Below are positions 25,515 to 34,393 of a stretch of 57,996 nt of DNA, one piece after another (position 1 is the first letter of the stretch; each line of letters starts with the position of its first letter). This DNA comes from Caballeronia glebae (GTDB lineage: Bacteria > Pseudomonadota > Gammaproteobacteria > Burkholderiales > Burkholderiaceae). The DNA is taken from assembly GCF_001545035.1 (NCBI RefSeq), contig NZ_FCOJ02000047.1, positions 1 through 57,996 of the forward strand, written 5' to 3'. Both the position numbers and the translations under genes were made by a program. Below the pieces are notes generated by a model that was not told where the DNA came from, did no database searches, and worked only from the letters and a program-made list of their open reading frames with translations.

Positions 25515-25546
25515 CGAAAAAAAGGCGGACCCGCGGGTCCGCCTTC
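25515..25546 (-). terminator. Intrinsic terminator of the cyoABCD operon
   Basis: A perfect 24-nt palindrome (25522-25545, arms AAGGCGGACCC and GGGTCCGCCTT around GC) followed on the minus strand by a run of seven T residues. It lies 23 bp after the cyoD stop and ends the minus-strand cyo transcript. There is no T-tract on the plus strand, so it acts one way. Confidence 0.9.
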
Positions 25547-25568
25547 GATCACTGAAAAACTTAAGCGA

Positions 25569-25913
25569 TTAGCGCGCCATCATCAACATATGCACGTTAT
25601 GCATCACCCAGACGGTGCCGACGATCAAAATCAGCGACATCGCAATGGTGTACGCGAACGACAACAGATGCCAGCGCTGTCCCTTCGACGTGTTCACGTG
25701 CAGGAAGAAAACGACATGCACGATCACCTGTACCGCGGCCAGCACGGCCAGCACGACCAGCGCGCTTTCGCCCTTGAACGCGCCCGAGGTCACGCTCAGG
25801 AACGACGCCACGGTCAGCACGACCGCCAGCACGAAGCCGAGGAGATAACCTCCCGCGCTGACGTGCGGAACATCGCTGTGATGCGCGTCATGGTTGGTAT
25901 GTGTAGTAGCCAT
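25569..25913 (-). CDS. cyoD: Cytochrome bo3 ubiquinol oxidase subunit IV
   Basis: Small membrane subunit (114 residues, three hydrophobic helices) that helps assemble the bo3-type quinol oxidase of the aerobic chain. Typical family segments: YLLGFVLAVVLTVASFLSV, VVLAVLAAVQVIVHVVFFLHV and IVGTVWVMHNVHMLM. The ATG at 25913 overlaps the cyoC stop by one base (TAATG). The frame stays open upstream inside cyoC, but a start there would give a non-family extension. Followed by the operon terminator. Confidence 0.93.
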   Translation of the reverse strand: MATTHTNHDAHHSDVPHVSAGGYLLGFVLAVVLTVASFLSVTSGAFKGESALVVLAVLAAVQVIVHVVFFLHVNTSKGQRWHLLSFAYTIAMSLILIVGTVWVMHNVHMLMMAR

Positions 25914-26521
25914 TACACGAAACTCGCAAGATAGACGAAGGAGAACACGCAGATCCAGACGATGTCCAGAAAGTGCCAGAAGAGGCTCAGACACGCGAGA
26001 CGACGCAGGCGCCGCTCTTCCGAGCCCGTCTTGAGCACCATCTGTACGATCAGCACGAGCATCCAGATCATGCCGAGCGTGACGTGCAGACCGTGCGTGC
26101 CGACCAGCGTGAAGAACGCCGACCAGAACGCGCTGCGGCTCGGGCCCGCGCCTGCGGCCACGAGATGCGCGAACTCGTGCAGTTCGAGGTACAGGAAGCC
26201 CGCGCCCAGTGCGAACGTGACGACCAGCCACGCCAGCGTCATGCACGTCTTCTGGCGCGTCGCGCTGATCATCGCGAATCCGAAGGTCAGGCTGCTCGCG
26301 AGAAGCAGGCCGGTTTCGAAACCGACATCGTTCAGCTTGAACAGATCCTTGCCCGTCGGGCCGCCCACTGTCTCCATCGCGAACATTGCGAAAGTCGCGA
26401 AGAGGGAAGCGAACAGCACGCAGTCCGTCATCAGGTAGGCCCAGAAGCCGAACACCGATTGCGACGGGACGTGCTCATGCTCCTGAGCGTGTTGCGGGGA
26501 TTGCATCGATTGCGACGACAT
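25913..26521 (-). CDS. cyoC: Cytochrome bo3 ubiquinol oxidase subunit III
   Basis: Membrane subunit of 202 residues with five helices, as usual for quinol-oxidase subunit III: FGFWAYLMTDCVLFASLFAT, ETGLLLASSLTFGFAM, FFTLVGTHGLHVTLGMIWM and WHFLDIVWICVFSFVYL. Start and stop both overlap neighbours in TAATG junctions, giving tight coupling to cyoB and cyoD. Confidence 0.95.
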   Translation of the reverse strand: MSSQSMQSPQHAQEHEHVPSQSVFGFWAYLMTDCVLFASLFATFAMFAMETVGGPTGKDLFKLNDVGFETGLLLASSLTFGFAMISATRQKTCMTLAWLVVTFALGAGFLYLELHEFAHLVAAGAGPSRSAFWSAFFTLVGTHGLHVTLGMIWMLVLIVQMVLKTGSEERRLRRLACLSLFWHFLDIVWICVFSFVYLASFV

Positions 26522-28530
26522 TAGACAACCTCCAGTTCCACATCGCGCGCCGCGCCCGTCTTGAGCGGCGACTGCGGACCCTTATAGCCTTCGATGGCCA
26601 TGACGGTCGATGCGGGAATGATGTAACCCTCGTTCTTCAGGAAGCTGTGAGCGATGGCGGTAAAGGCAATGCCCAGGGCACAGACGATGGCGAGCCACCA
26701 GATATGCCAGATCAGCGAGAAGCCGAGCACCATGCTGAATACGCCGATGAAGATGCCCGCGCTCGTGTTCGACGGCATGTGGATGTCGCGGAACGCGCCT
26801 TGATAGAGGCTCTTGCCGGTTTCCTTGGCTTCTGCGAACGCGTCCAGTTCGTTGATCTGCGGTATGCGCGCGAAGTTGTACTTCGGCGGCGGCGAGCTGA
26901 TGGACCATTCGAGCGTGCGGCCATCCCACGGATCGCCCGTGACGTCGCGATACTCAGGCTTGTTACGGTTCTTGGTCGAAACGATGATCTGCGCGGCCTG
27001 GAACACGACGCCCACCGCAATGATCGCCACGCCCACGGCCGCGACGATGAAGTACGGTTGCCATTCCGGGTTGTCGTAGTGATTCATGCGTCGGGTTGCG
27101 CCCATGAAGCCGAGCACGTACAACGGCATGAATGCCACGAAGAAGCCCACGATCCAGCAAACGACGGCGCTCTTGCCGAGCTTTTCGTTCAGCTTGAAGC
27201 CGAACACCTTCGGCCACCAGTACGACACACCTGCGAAGTAACCGAACACCACGCCGCCGATAATCGTGTTGTGGAAGTGAGCGATCAGGAACAGCGAATT
27301 GTGCAGCAGGAAGTCCGCGCCCGGGATGGCGAGCATCACGCCGGTCATGCCGCCGATCGTGAAGGTGATGATGAAGCCGATCGACCACAGAATGTGCGAA
27401 GTCATCTGCACACGGCCGCGGTACATCGTGAACATCCAGTTGAAGATCTTCACGCCGGTTGGAACGGCGATGATCATCGTCGCTATGCCGAAGAACGCGT
27501 TGACGTTCGCGCCCGAGCCCATCGTGAAGAAGTGATGCAGCCACACGAGGAACGCCAGCACCATAATGCAGCACGTCGCGTAGACCATCGTCTTGTAGCC
27601 GAACAGCGGCTTCTTGGAAAAGGTCGCGACGACTTCCGAATAGATGCCGAAGGCCGGCAGAACCAGAATGTAGACCTCGGGATGACCCCAGGCCCAGATC
27701 AGGTTCAAATAGACCATCGGGTTGCCGCCGCCGTCATTCGTGAAGAAGTGCATGTCGAGGTAGCGGTCCAGGCCCAGCAGCGCGAGCGCCACGGTCAGGA
27801 TCGGGAACGTCGCCATGATCAGCACGTTCGAGCAGAAGGCCGTCCAGACGAACACCGGCATCTTCATCCACGTCATGCCGGGCGCGCGCATCTTCACGAT
27901 GGTGACGAAGAAGTTCACACCCGAAAGCAGCGTGCCGACGCCCGAGATTTGCAGCGCCCATATGTAGTAGTCGACGCCTGTGCCCGGACTGAACTGCGTC
28001 TCTGAAAGCGGCGGATACGCGAGCCAGCCGGTCTTCGAGAACTCGCCGATGAACAGCGACAGGTTGATCAGTATCGCCGCACCCGCCGTCATCCAGAACG
28101 ACAGCGAGTTGAGCATCGGGAAAGCCACGTCCCGCGCGCCGATCTGAAGAGGTATGACGAGGTTGAAGAGTGCGACCAAGAGCGCCATGGCCATGAAGAA
28201 GATCATGATGGTGCCGTGCGCCGAGAAAATCTGGTCGTAGTGATGAGGCGGCAGATAGCCAGGCGAGTCCATCGCGATGGCCTGCTGCGCGCGCATCATG
28301 ACGGCGTCGATGAAGCCGCGCACGAGCATGAGACCCGCCACGACCAGATACATCACGCCGATGCGCTTATGGTCGGTGGAAGTCAGATACTCGCGCCAGA
28401 GCCAGCCCCACTTGCCGAATTTGGTGAGAGCGCCCACCGTACCAAGCACTATCACCGCCATGAGGGCGGTCGCCATCATGATGATGGGTTCGTGGTACGG
28501 GATCGCCTCAAGCGTTAATTTGCCGAACAT
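26521..28530 (-). CDS. cyoB: Cytochrome bo3 ubiquinol oxidase subunit I
   Basis: Catalytic subunit (669 residues) of the proton-pumping quinol oxidase with heme b, heme o3 and CuB. Diagnostic segments: LTSTDHKRIGVMYL, FSAHGTIMIFFMAMAL (low-spin heme His), WGHPEVYILVLPAFG (CuB His and the His-Tyr cross-link), LHHFFTMGSG and HFHNTIIGGVVFG near the heme o3 ligand. ATG 28530 is chosen because AAGGGG precedes it and MFGKLTLEAIP is the normal start; it begins 2 bp beyond the cyoA stop. Confidence 0.96.
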   Translation of the reverse strand: MFGKLTLEAIPYHEPIIMMATALMAVIVLGTVGALTKFGKWGWLWREYLTSTDHKRIGVMYLVVAGLMLVRGFIDAVMMRAQQAIAMDSPGYLPPHHYDQIFSAHGTIMIFFMAMALLVALFNLVIPLQIGARDVAFPMLNSLSFWMTAGAAILINLSLFIGEFSKTGWLAYPPLSETQFSPGTGVDYYIWALQISGVGTLLSGVNFFVTIVKMRAPGMTWMKMPVFVWTAFCSNVLIMATFPILTVALALLGLDRYLDMHFFTNDGGGNPMVYLNLIWAWGHPEVYILVLPAFGIYSEVVATFSKKPLFGYKTMVYATCCIMVLAFLVWLHHFFTMGSGANVNAFFGIATMIIAVPTGVKIFNWMFTMYRGRVQMTSHILWSIGFIITFTIGGMTGVMLAIPGADFLLHNSLFLIAHFHNTIIGGVVFGYFAGVSYWWPKVFGFKLNEKLGKSAVVCWIVGFFVAFMPLYVLGFMGATRRMNHYDNPEWQPYFIVAAVGVAIIAVGVVFQAAQIIVSTKNRNKPEYRDVTGDPWDGRTLEWSISSPPPKYNFARIPQINELDAFAEAKETGKSLYQGAFRDIHMPSNTSAGIFIGVFSMVLGFSLIWHIWWLAIVCALGIAFTAIAHSFLKNEGYIIPASTVMAIEGYKGPQSPLKTGAARDVELEVV

Positions 28531-28532
28531 GC

Positions 28533-29417
28533 TTACCCCTTGGTTGCACAATTTGCGCCTACTACGGAGTTGCCGTAGTTGTACTTCGCGACGATGTTAT
28601 TGAAGAGCTTGGGATCGACGGTCGAGAAGTAGCGCACCGCGACTTTCTCGCTCGGACGCGCGACACCTGCGTAGACGTCCATGCTGAGGCTCTCGGGCGC
28701 GCTCTTGACCTTCTTGACCCACGCGTCGAAGTCGGCGCTGGACATGGCCAGTGCACGGAACTTCATGTCTGAGAAGCCCTTGCCGCTGTAGTTCGCCGAG
28801 ATGCCCGCGTAGTCGCCCGGGTGATCGCTCAGCAGGTGCAGTTGGGTCTGCATGCCGGCCATTGCGTAGATCTGACCGCCGAGTTGCGGGATGAAGAACG
28901 AATTCATTACCGCATCCGACGTGACGCGGAAGTTCACCGGCGTGCCGACCGGAAAGGCGAGCTGGTTCACCGACGCGACGCCCAGGTCCGGATAGATGAA
29001 CAGCCACTTCCAGTCGAGCGCGACGACTTCGACGTTGATCGGCTTGACATCGGATTGCAACGGCTTGTACGGATCGAGCTCATGCGTGGTTTTCCACGTC
29101 AGGATGCCGAGGTACAAGATGATGACGGCGGGAATCGCCCAGATCGCGACTTCAATGGCCGTGGAATGCGCCCACTTCGGCGCATACGTGGCCTTAGTGT
29201 TGGACGCGCGATAGCGCCATGCGATAAACAGGGTGAGCAGGATCACCGGGACTACGACGAGAAGCATGGTGTACGTCGCAGTGGCGATCAGCGAGACTTC
29301 AGCCGAGCCGATTACGCCTTTCGAGTCGAGCACCTCCAGCTTGCATCCCGAAAGAGAAAGACTGGCTATCAACCCCGATAACAATGGCACTGCTAAACGG
29401 TGGGTATTTTCATTCAT
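28533..29417 (-). CDS. cyoA: Cytochrome bo3 ubiquinol oxidase subunit II
   Basis: Lipoprotein subunit II (294 residues): signal peptide with lipobox LSGC, two membrane helices, then a periplasmic cupredoxin-like domain (VVALDWKWLFIYPDLGVASVNQ, NSFFIPQLGGQIYAMAGM). As in other quinol oxidases the CuA-binding cysteines are absent. ATG 29417 is chosen; an in-frame TTG at 29435 would add six residues. First gene of cyoABCD; the heme O synthase gene cyoE is not adjacent. The 238 bp upstream to the IclR gene carry the promoter; no operator was recognised there. Confidence 0.94.
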   Translation of the reverse strand: MNENTHRLAVPLLSGLIASLSLSGCKLEVLDSKGVIGSAEVSLIATATYTMLLVVVPVILLTLFIAWRYRASNTKATYAPKWAHSTAIEVAIWAIPAVIILYLGILTWKTTHELDPYKPLQSDVKPINVEVVALDWKWLFIYPDLGVASVNQLAFPVGTPVNFRVTSDAVMNSFFIPQLGGQIYAMAGMQTQLHLLSDHPGDYAGISANYSGKGFSDMKFRALAMSSADFDAWVKKVKSAPESLSMDVYAGVARPSEKVAVRYFSTVDPKLFNNIVAKYNYGNSVVGANCATKG

Positions 29418-29655
29418 TGCATTCGCTGGTTTCAATGATCGAAGCGTCCCGGGAAGAACGCCGTTGCACGGCTTTGCGCCGCGTCCAGATCATGCCACGC
29501 GCGATTTTTCGCGATGACGCGAATGGTTGAAATTTTGTCTCAGATCAAGCCGATGCGACGGAGTGTCGCGCGGGGAGCAGACGCTTGCGCCCGCTCCGAA
29601 AGGAGTAGATGAGTCTACAACGAAGGAGTGAGATTGCAGACGTAATAAAGGGTGA

Positions 29656-30498
29656 TCAAAGCGCGCGTTCGAGCCGTGCGGCGACTTGCTGCAAGACCGG
29701 CAGGAAGTCGCGCCGCATCGCATCGACACTCACGCGCGCCGACGACACGCTCACGCTCACCGCCGCCTCGATGCCGCCCATGCGGTTCTTCACCGGCACG
29801 GCCATAGCGCGCATGCCGAGTTCGAGTTCCTCGTCGCTGATCGCGTAACCGTCCGTCTGCACGCGATGGATCGCGGCGATCACTTCGTCGGGCGCGCTGA
29901 TCGTGCGCGGGGTGAGCTTTCTGAGCGGCACGGCCGAGATATGCCGCGCGATTTCGCCTTCCGATTTTTGCGACAGCAGCACGCGGCCCGTGGCCGAGCA
30001 ATACGCAGGCAAGCGGCCGCCGAGCTTCGCGCCCGTCGACACGATGCGAAGCGCCTCCGCGCGCCCGACGAACACCGAATGCCCTTCGTCGAGCACGGCG
30101 AGCGACACGGATTCCTGCAACTCGTCACGCGCGGCGGCGAGCAGCGGCTGCGCGATCTGCGCGAGCGACGAGGTGCTGAGATACGCGCCGCCTAATCTGA
30201 GCATGCGCGGCAGCGGCGTGAAGAACTTGCCGTCGTGCGCGAGATAGCCGAGATCGACGAGCGTCAGCAGACACCGGCGCGCGGCGGGGCGCGTGACGTC
30301 CGCGAGGCGCGCGGCCTCCGCGACGGTCATCCGCACGGTCGTCGCGCTGAACGCCTCGATGATCGCGAGTCCCTTCGCGAGACCGCCCATTCCTTCGCGC
30401 GCACGGGGTTCCGACGCTTCTTCGGCGGTGAATTCGGAATCGGCTAGCGACGCGGGCGCGCCGTCGTCGCCGTTGACAGGCAATTTGACGGATGTCAT
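29656..30498 (-). CDS. IclR-family regulator of the tph-like cluster
   Basis: A 280-residue regulator with winged helix (MTVAEAARLADVTRPAARRCLLTLV) and IclR effector domain of the PcaR/PobR/TphR type (SVSLAVLDEGHSVFVGRAEA, GRLPAYCSATGRVLLSQK, DEELELGMRAMAVPVKN). Divergent from the terephthalate-type dioxygenase genes, as tphR is in known clusters, so it is the likely activator (inference). ATG 30498 is chosen: the longer frame to 30537 starts MFEYRTLFEYRT, which is simply the translated operator repeat. Confidence 0.85.
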   Translation of the reverse strand: MTSVKLPVNGDDGAPASLADSEFTAEEASEPRAREGMGGLAKGLAIIEAFSATTVRMTVAEAARLADVTRPAARRCLLTLVDLGYLAHDGKFFTPLPRMLRLGGAYLSTSSLAQIAQPLLAAARDELQESVSLAVLDEGHSVFVGRAEALRIVSTGAKLGGRLPAYCSATGRVLLSQKSEGEIARHISAVPLRKLTPRTISAPDEVIAAIHRVQTDGYAISDEELELGMRAMAVPVKNRMGGIEAAVSVSVSSARVSVDAMRRDFLPVLQQVAARLERAL

Positions 30499-30508
30499 GA
30501 TAGTTCTA

Positions 30509-30536
30509 TATTCGAACAATGTACGGTATTCGAACA
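30509..30536. promoter_or_regulatory. Direct-repeat operator between the IclR gene and tphA2
   Basis: TATTCGAACA occurs twice, at 30509-30518 and 30527-30536, 18 bp apart start to start, and each copy holds the palindrome TTCGAA. It lies in the divergent promoter between the IclR regulator and the dioxygenase genes. IclR-type aromatic regulators such as PcaR and PobR bind short repeated motifs, so this is the likely operator. Confidence 0.6.
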
Positions 30537-30620
30537 CATCGGCGAGGCAGTGTCAAGCGCCGGATCGGACAAGAAATCGGATGCCGTCGCGAGACATCGA
30601 GACATCGAAGGAGAAAACGC

Positions 30621-31880
30621 TTGAACATCATCCCCATCAAACCGGCGCCGCGCGCCAACGTGACGTGGCCCGAGGAAGGGCTGACGCGCGTGCCGTACAG
30701 CATCTTCCAGAGCCAGGACGTCTATGCCGACGAACAGGACAACGTGTTTCGCGGCGCGAACTGGAACTTTCTGTGCCTCGAAGTCGAAGTGCCGAATCCG
30801 GGCGATTTCCGCTCGACGTTCGTGGGCGATACGCCCGTCGTCGTCACGCGCGATGAAGACGGCGAACTGTATGCGTTCGAAAATCGCTGCGCGCATCGCG
30901 GGGCGCTCGTGTGTCTCGAAGACCAGGGCAACGCGAAGGACTTCAGTTGCGTCTATCACGCGTGGACTTACAACTTGCAGGGCGATCTGCTCGGCGTCGC
31001 GTTCAAGGACGGCATCAACGGCAAGGGCGGCATGAAGCCCGACTTCTGCATGGAAGATCACGGCCTGCGCAAGCTGCGCGTCGAGACGCTGCACGGCCTC
31101 GTGTTCGGCAGCTATTCCGACGACGTCGCGCCGCTCGATGAATATCTCGGCGAGGAAATCGTGTCGCGCATCGCGCGCGTGCTCGAAGGCCGCAAGCCTG
31201 TCGTGCTCGGCCGCTTCACGCAGATGCTGCCGAACAACTGGAAGCTCTATGTCGAGAACGTGAAGGACTCCTATCACGCGAGCATCCTGCATCTGTTCTT
31301 TACGACGTTTCAGTTGAATCGGCTTTCGCAGCGCGGCGGAATCATCGTCGATCCGAGCGGCGCGCATCACGTCAGCTATTCGGCCGTCGATCATGCGAAG
31401 GAAACGGCCAGCGCCGATTACTCGCAGCAGAACATCCGCTCCGAAAGCGGTCATCGGCTGGAAGACACATCCGTGCTCAAGGGCACTGATGAATTCGGCG
31501 ACGGCATCACGCTGCAAATCCTTTCCGTATTCCCTGGCTTCGTGCTGCAGCAGATTCAGAACGCGATCGCCGTGCGCCAGATCCTTCCCCGCGGCATCGC
31601 GGAGACCGAACTCAACTGGACCTATCTCGGCTTCGAGGACGACACGCCCGAGCTGCGCGAAATGCGTTTGCGTCAGGCGAATCTCGTCGGCCCGGCGGGA
31701 TATGTGTCGATGGAAGACGGCTGCGTCGGCGGCTTCGTGCAACGCGGCATCGAAGGCGCGGAGCACGCGTGCTCGGTCATCGAAATGGGCGGCGACACCG
31801 CCGAGAGCAGCGAGAGCCGCGTGACGGAAGCCTCGATTCGCGGGTTCTGGAAGGCGTATCGCCACGCAATGAACTATTGA
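30621..31880 (+). CDS. tphA2: Terephthalate 1,2-dioxygenase-like large oxygenase subunit
   Basis: Rieske non-heme iron oxygenase alpha subunit, 419 residues. Rieske [2Fe-2S] ligands C90-R-G/H pattern (NRCAHRGAL: C90, H92) and C110...H113 (SCVYHAW); mononuclear iron ligands D216-x2-H219-x4-H224 in NVKDSYHASILH. The sequence closely follows TphA2 of terephthalate degraders, e.g. FTQMLPNNWKLYVENVKDS and TTFQLNRLSQRGGIIVD. TTG 30621 is taken as the start because AAGGAG lies 7 bp before it and NIIPIKPAP is a normal N-terminus. Together with the genes that follow it would form a cis-dihydrodiol from terephthalate or a close analogue (substrate inferred). Anthranilate-type dioxygenase is an alternative. 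Confidence 0.85.
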   Translation: MNIIPIKPAPRANVTWPEEGLTRVPYSIFQSQDVYADEQDNVFRGANWNFLCLEVEVPNPGDFRSTFVGDTPVVVTRDEDGELYAFENRCAHRGALVCLEDQGNAKDFSCVYHAWTYNLQGDLLGVAFKDGINGKGGMKPDFCMEDHGLRKLRVETLHGLVFGSYSDDVAPLDEYLGEEIVSRIARVLEGRKPVVLGRFTQMLPNNWKLYVENVKDSYHASILHLFFTTFQLNRLSQRGGIIVDPSGAHHVSYSAVDHAKETASADYSQQNIRSESGHRLEDTSVLKGTDEFGDGITLQILSVFPGFVLQQIQNAIAVRQILPRGIAETELNWTYLGFEDDTPELREMRLRQANLVGPAGYVSMEDGCVGGFVQRGIEGAEHACSVIEMGGDTAESSESRVTEASIRGFWKAYRHAMNY

Positions 31881-31900
31881 GCACGACGGGGACCAGCATC

Positions 31901-32368
31901 ATGCAAGACACTTTTCAGTTGATCGCGCGGGCGCAGGCAGAATACGCGCGCTGCATCGACGATGGCGATCTGACGCAATGGCCGGACTTCTTCGTCGGCG
32001 AATGCGTGTACAAGGTGACGACCGAGGAAAACCACAAGCGCGGTCTCGAAGCGGGGCTGATCTACGCGGCGTCGCGCGGCATGCTGATCGACCGCATCGC
32101 TTCGCTGCGCGATGCGAACATCTACGAGCGCCATGCATATCGGCATTTGCTCGGACAGCCATACATCGTGTCGGAGAATGGCGACGAAGTGCGCAGCGAA
32201 ACCTCGTTCATGGTCGCGCGCATCATGCGCGACGGCACGACGAGTCTCTTCGTCACCGGTCGTTATCTCGACGTCTACGTGCGTCACGAAAGCAGCGTGA
32301 AACTGCGCGAGCGAATCGCGGTGTGCGACAGCTCGCGCATCGACACGCTGCTCGCATTGCCGCTATGA
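31901..32368 (+). CDS. tphA3: Terephthalate 1,2-dioxygenase-like small oxygenase subunit
   Basis: Beta subunit (155 residues) of the ring-hydroxylating dioxygenase, a cystatin-like fold that stabilises the alpha3beta3 hexamer. Segments typical of the family: DDGDLTQWPDFFVGECVYKV, MLIDRIASLRDANIYERHAYRH and LRERIAVCDSSRIDTLLALPL. Start ATG 31901 follows a GGGGA stretch. Its stop overlaps the start of the next gene (ATGA). Confidence 0.87.
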   Translation: MQDTFQLIARAQAEYARCIDDGDLTQWPDFFVGECVYKVTTEENHKRGLEAGLIYAASRGMLIDRIASLRDANIYERHAYRHLLGQPYIVSENGDEVRSETSFMVARIMRDGTTSLFVTGRYLDVYVRHESSVKLRERIAVCDSSRIDTLLALPL

Positions 32369-33360
32369 CGCGCGCCGCTTCCGTCATCGCGCTTTGCATC
32401 GGCGACCCGAACGGCATCGGACCGGAAATCGCCGTGAAAGCGGCGGCGCGGCTCGCGCTCGACGAAGGCCCGCGCGCGGTGCTCGTCGGCGATGCGCACG
32501 TGATCCGCTGGTATGCGCGACGCTGCGCGCCATTGTTCGACGTGCGCGAAGTATCCGCCGATGCCTTGCCCGCGTTCTCTCCCGCCGCGCTCGACGTGCT
32601 GAACGTCGACGCCCTTCCCGCCGATTCGTTCAAACCCGGCGCGGTGAGCGCGGCGGCGGGCGCGGCGACGCTCGCGTATGTGCGCGCGGCGCTCGATCTC
32701 GCGCGCGCTGGACGCGCCGATGCCGTCATCGCATGTCCGCATTCGGAGACCGCGATCAACGCATCGGGCACGACGTTCGCGGGCTATCCCGGTTATGTCG
32801 CGAAGCATCTCGGCCTTGCATCGGACGACGTGTATCTGCTGCTCGTCGGCGGCGGCCTGCGCATCGTTCACGCAACGTTGCATGAAGGACTCGCGTGCGC
32901 GCTTGCGCGTCTCACGTCGAAACAGGTTGAAGGCGCGGCTCGCGCGGCCGTGCGCGCGATGAACGCGCTGGGAGTCGAGCGGCCGCGCATCGGCGTGATG
33001 GGCATCAATCCGCATGCGGGCGAAGGCGGCTTGTTCGGCCGCGAGGATATCGACGTGACCGAGCCGGCCGTCGCGACGTTGCGCGATGAAGGCATCGACG
33101 TGATCGGGCCGCAAGGCGCGGACTTGCTGCTCACGCGCGAGGACATCGACGTGTTCGTCGCGATGTATCACGACCAGGGCCACATTCCGGTGAAGCTGCG
33201 CGCCGGGCGCAACTCGGCGGCGATGTCGATCGGCGGCGACGTGGTGTTTTCGAGCGTCGGACATGGCAGCGGCTTCGATATTGCCGGCCAACTCGTCGCG
33301 GACCCCGCGCCCTTGCTCGGCGCGATCGGTCTCGTGGCACGCGGCTCATCGCCAGCTTGA
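32365..33360 (+). CDS. tphB: cis-Dihydrodiol dicarboxylate dehydrogenase, PdxA-like (TphB type)
   Basis: A 331-residue PdxA-family NAD-dependent dehydrogenase: IGDPNGIGPEIAVKAA at the start, ACPHSETAINASG, GINPHAGEGGLFG and metal-site YHDQGHIPVK. In terephthalate clusters this enzyme oxidises and decarboxylates the dihydrodiol dicarboxylate to protocatechuate. Position between the small oxygenase subunit and the reductase is the same as in known tph operons, which separates it from vitamin B6 PdxA. It starts within the ATGA overlap with tphA3. Confidence 0.85.
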   Translation: MTRAASVIALCIGDPNGIGPEIAVKAAARLALDEGPRAVLVGDAHVIRWYARRCAPLFDVREVSADALPAFSPAALDVLNVDALPADSFKPGAVSAAAGAATLAYVRAALDLARAGRADAVIACPHSETAINASGTTFAGYPGYVAKHLGLASDDVYLLLVGGGLRIVHATLHEGLACALARLTSKQVEGAARAAVRAMNALGVERPRIGVMGINPHAGEGGLFGREDIDVTEPAVATLRDEGIDVIGPQGADLLLTREDIDVFVAMYHDQGHIPVKLRAGRNSAAMSIGGDVVFSSVGHGSGFDIAGQLVADPAPLLGAIGLVARGSSPA

Positions 33361-33371
33361 AAGGAGTGTCA

Positions 33372-34346
33372 GTGTCTTATCAGATCAGCGTCGCCGCGAG
33401 CGACATTAGTTTCGATTGCAACGATGGCGAAAGCGTCCTCGACGCCGCCGAACGCGCGGGCTTCGCGCTGCCGTATTCGTGCCGCAAGGGTGTGTGTTCC
33501 GAGTGTCAGGGCGGCGTGATGAACGCGCAAGGCGTCATCGAAAAAGCCTTGATGTGCTGCGTGCGTCCCGCCGCGAACATGACGATCGCGCCGCGCAAGA
33601 TCGAGAAGCGCGAGCGCATCGTGCGCAAGAAGCTCGATGCATCCGTGTTTCGTATCACGCAGGCAGCGCCCGATGTCACCGTGCTGCAACTGCGCCTGCC
33701 GATCGGCGTGCGCGCGAAGTTTCGCGCGGGCCAGTATCTGCAGGTTCATCTCGACGATGAAACCGTCCGCAACTATTCGATGGCGAATCCGCCGCATCAA
33801 AGCGACGGCGTGCATCTTCACGTGCGCCACGTGCCGGGCGGCCGCTTCTCCGATGACGCGCTGAAGGAACTCGCGGTCGGCGCAAAGTTGCGTATCGAAC
33901 TACCTTATGGCGAGTTCTTCTTTCGCGACGAATCGGAGAAGCCGGTGATTCTCGTCGCGACGGGAACGGGCTTCGCGCCGGTGAAGTCGATCGTGGAGGA
34001 TGCGATCAAGCGCAAGCTCGCGCGCCCGATGAAGCTGTACTGGGGCGCGCGCCGCAAGCAGGATTTGTATCTTGCCGATCTCGCGCGCAAGTGGCACGAC
34101 GAGGGACATGTCGAGTTCATTCCGGTGCTGTCCGATCCCGACGATGACTGGACGGGCCGCGCGGGTCCCGTGCATCGGGCGGTGCTGGCGGATCATCCTT
34201 CGCTCGATGAACATCAGGTCTACGCATGCGGCAGTCCGGCGATGACGAGCGCCGCGCGCGACGAGTTCACGCAAGCAGGTCTGCCGGAAGACGAGTTCTT
34301 CTGCGACGCCTTCGTGCAGACCAACGCGCTCGAACCGGCAGCATAG
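33372..34346 (+). CDS. tphA1: Dioxygenase reductase, ferredoxin-FAD-NAD type (TphA1-like)
   Basis: A 324-residue electron-transfer component: N-terminal plant-type [2Fe-2S] domain with C37, C42, C45 (PYSCRKGVCSEC) and a fourth Cys at 62/63; FAD domain with RNYSMANPP; NAD domain with VATGTGFAPVKSI and ACGSPAM. It passes electrons from NAD(P)H to the oxygenase. GTG 33372 is the start: AAGGAG lies five bases before it, directly after the tphB stop. Confidence 0.87.
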   Translation: MSYQISVAASDISFDCNDGESVLDAAERAGFALPYSCRKGVCSECQGGVMNAQGVIEKALMCCVRPAANMTIAPRKIEKRERIVRKKLDASVFRITQAAPDVTVLQLRLPIGVRAKFRAGQYLQVHLDDETVRNYSMANPPHQSDGVHLHVRHVPGGRFSDDALKELAVGAKLRIELPYGEFFFRDESEKPVILVATGTGFAPVKSIVEDAIKRKLARPMKLYWGARRKQDLYLADLARKWHDEGHVEFIPVLSDPDDDWTGRAGPVHRAVLADHPSLDEHQVYACGSPAMTSAARDEFTQAGLPEDEFFCDAFVQTNALEPAA

Positions 34347-34393
34347 CAATAGCGTCCGGCACATTCATATAACAAGCGAACGGAGACAAAAAA

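Noticed and set aside
31978..32364. Long open extension upstream of tphB inside tphA3
   Set aside because: Shadow of tphA3; the ATGA overlap at 32365 and homology set the tphB start.
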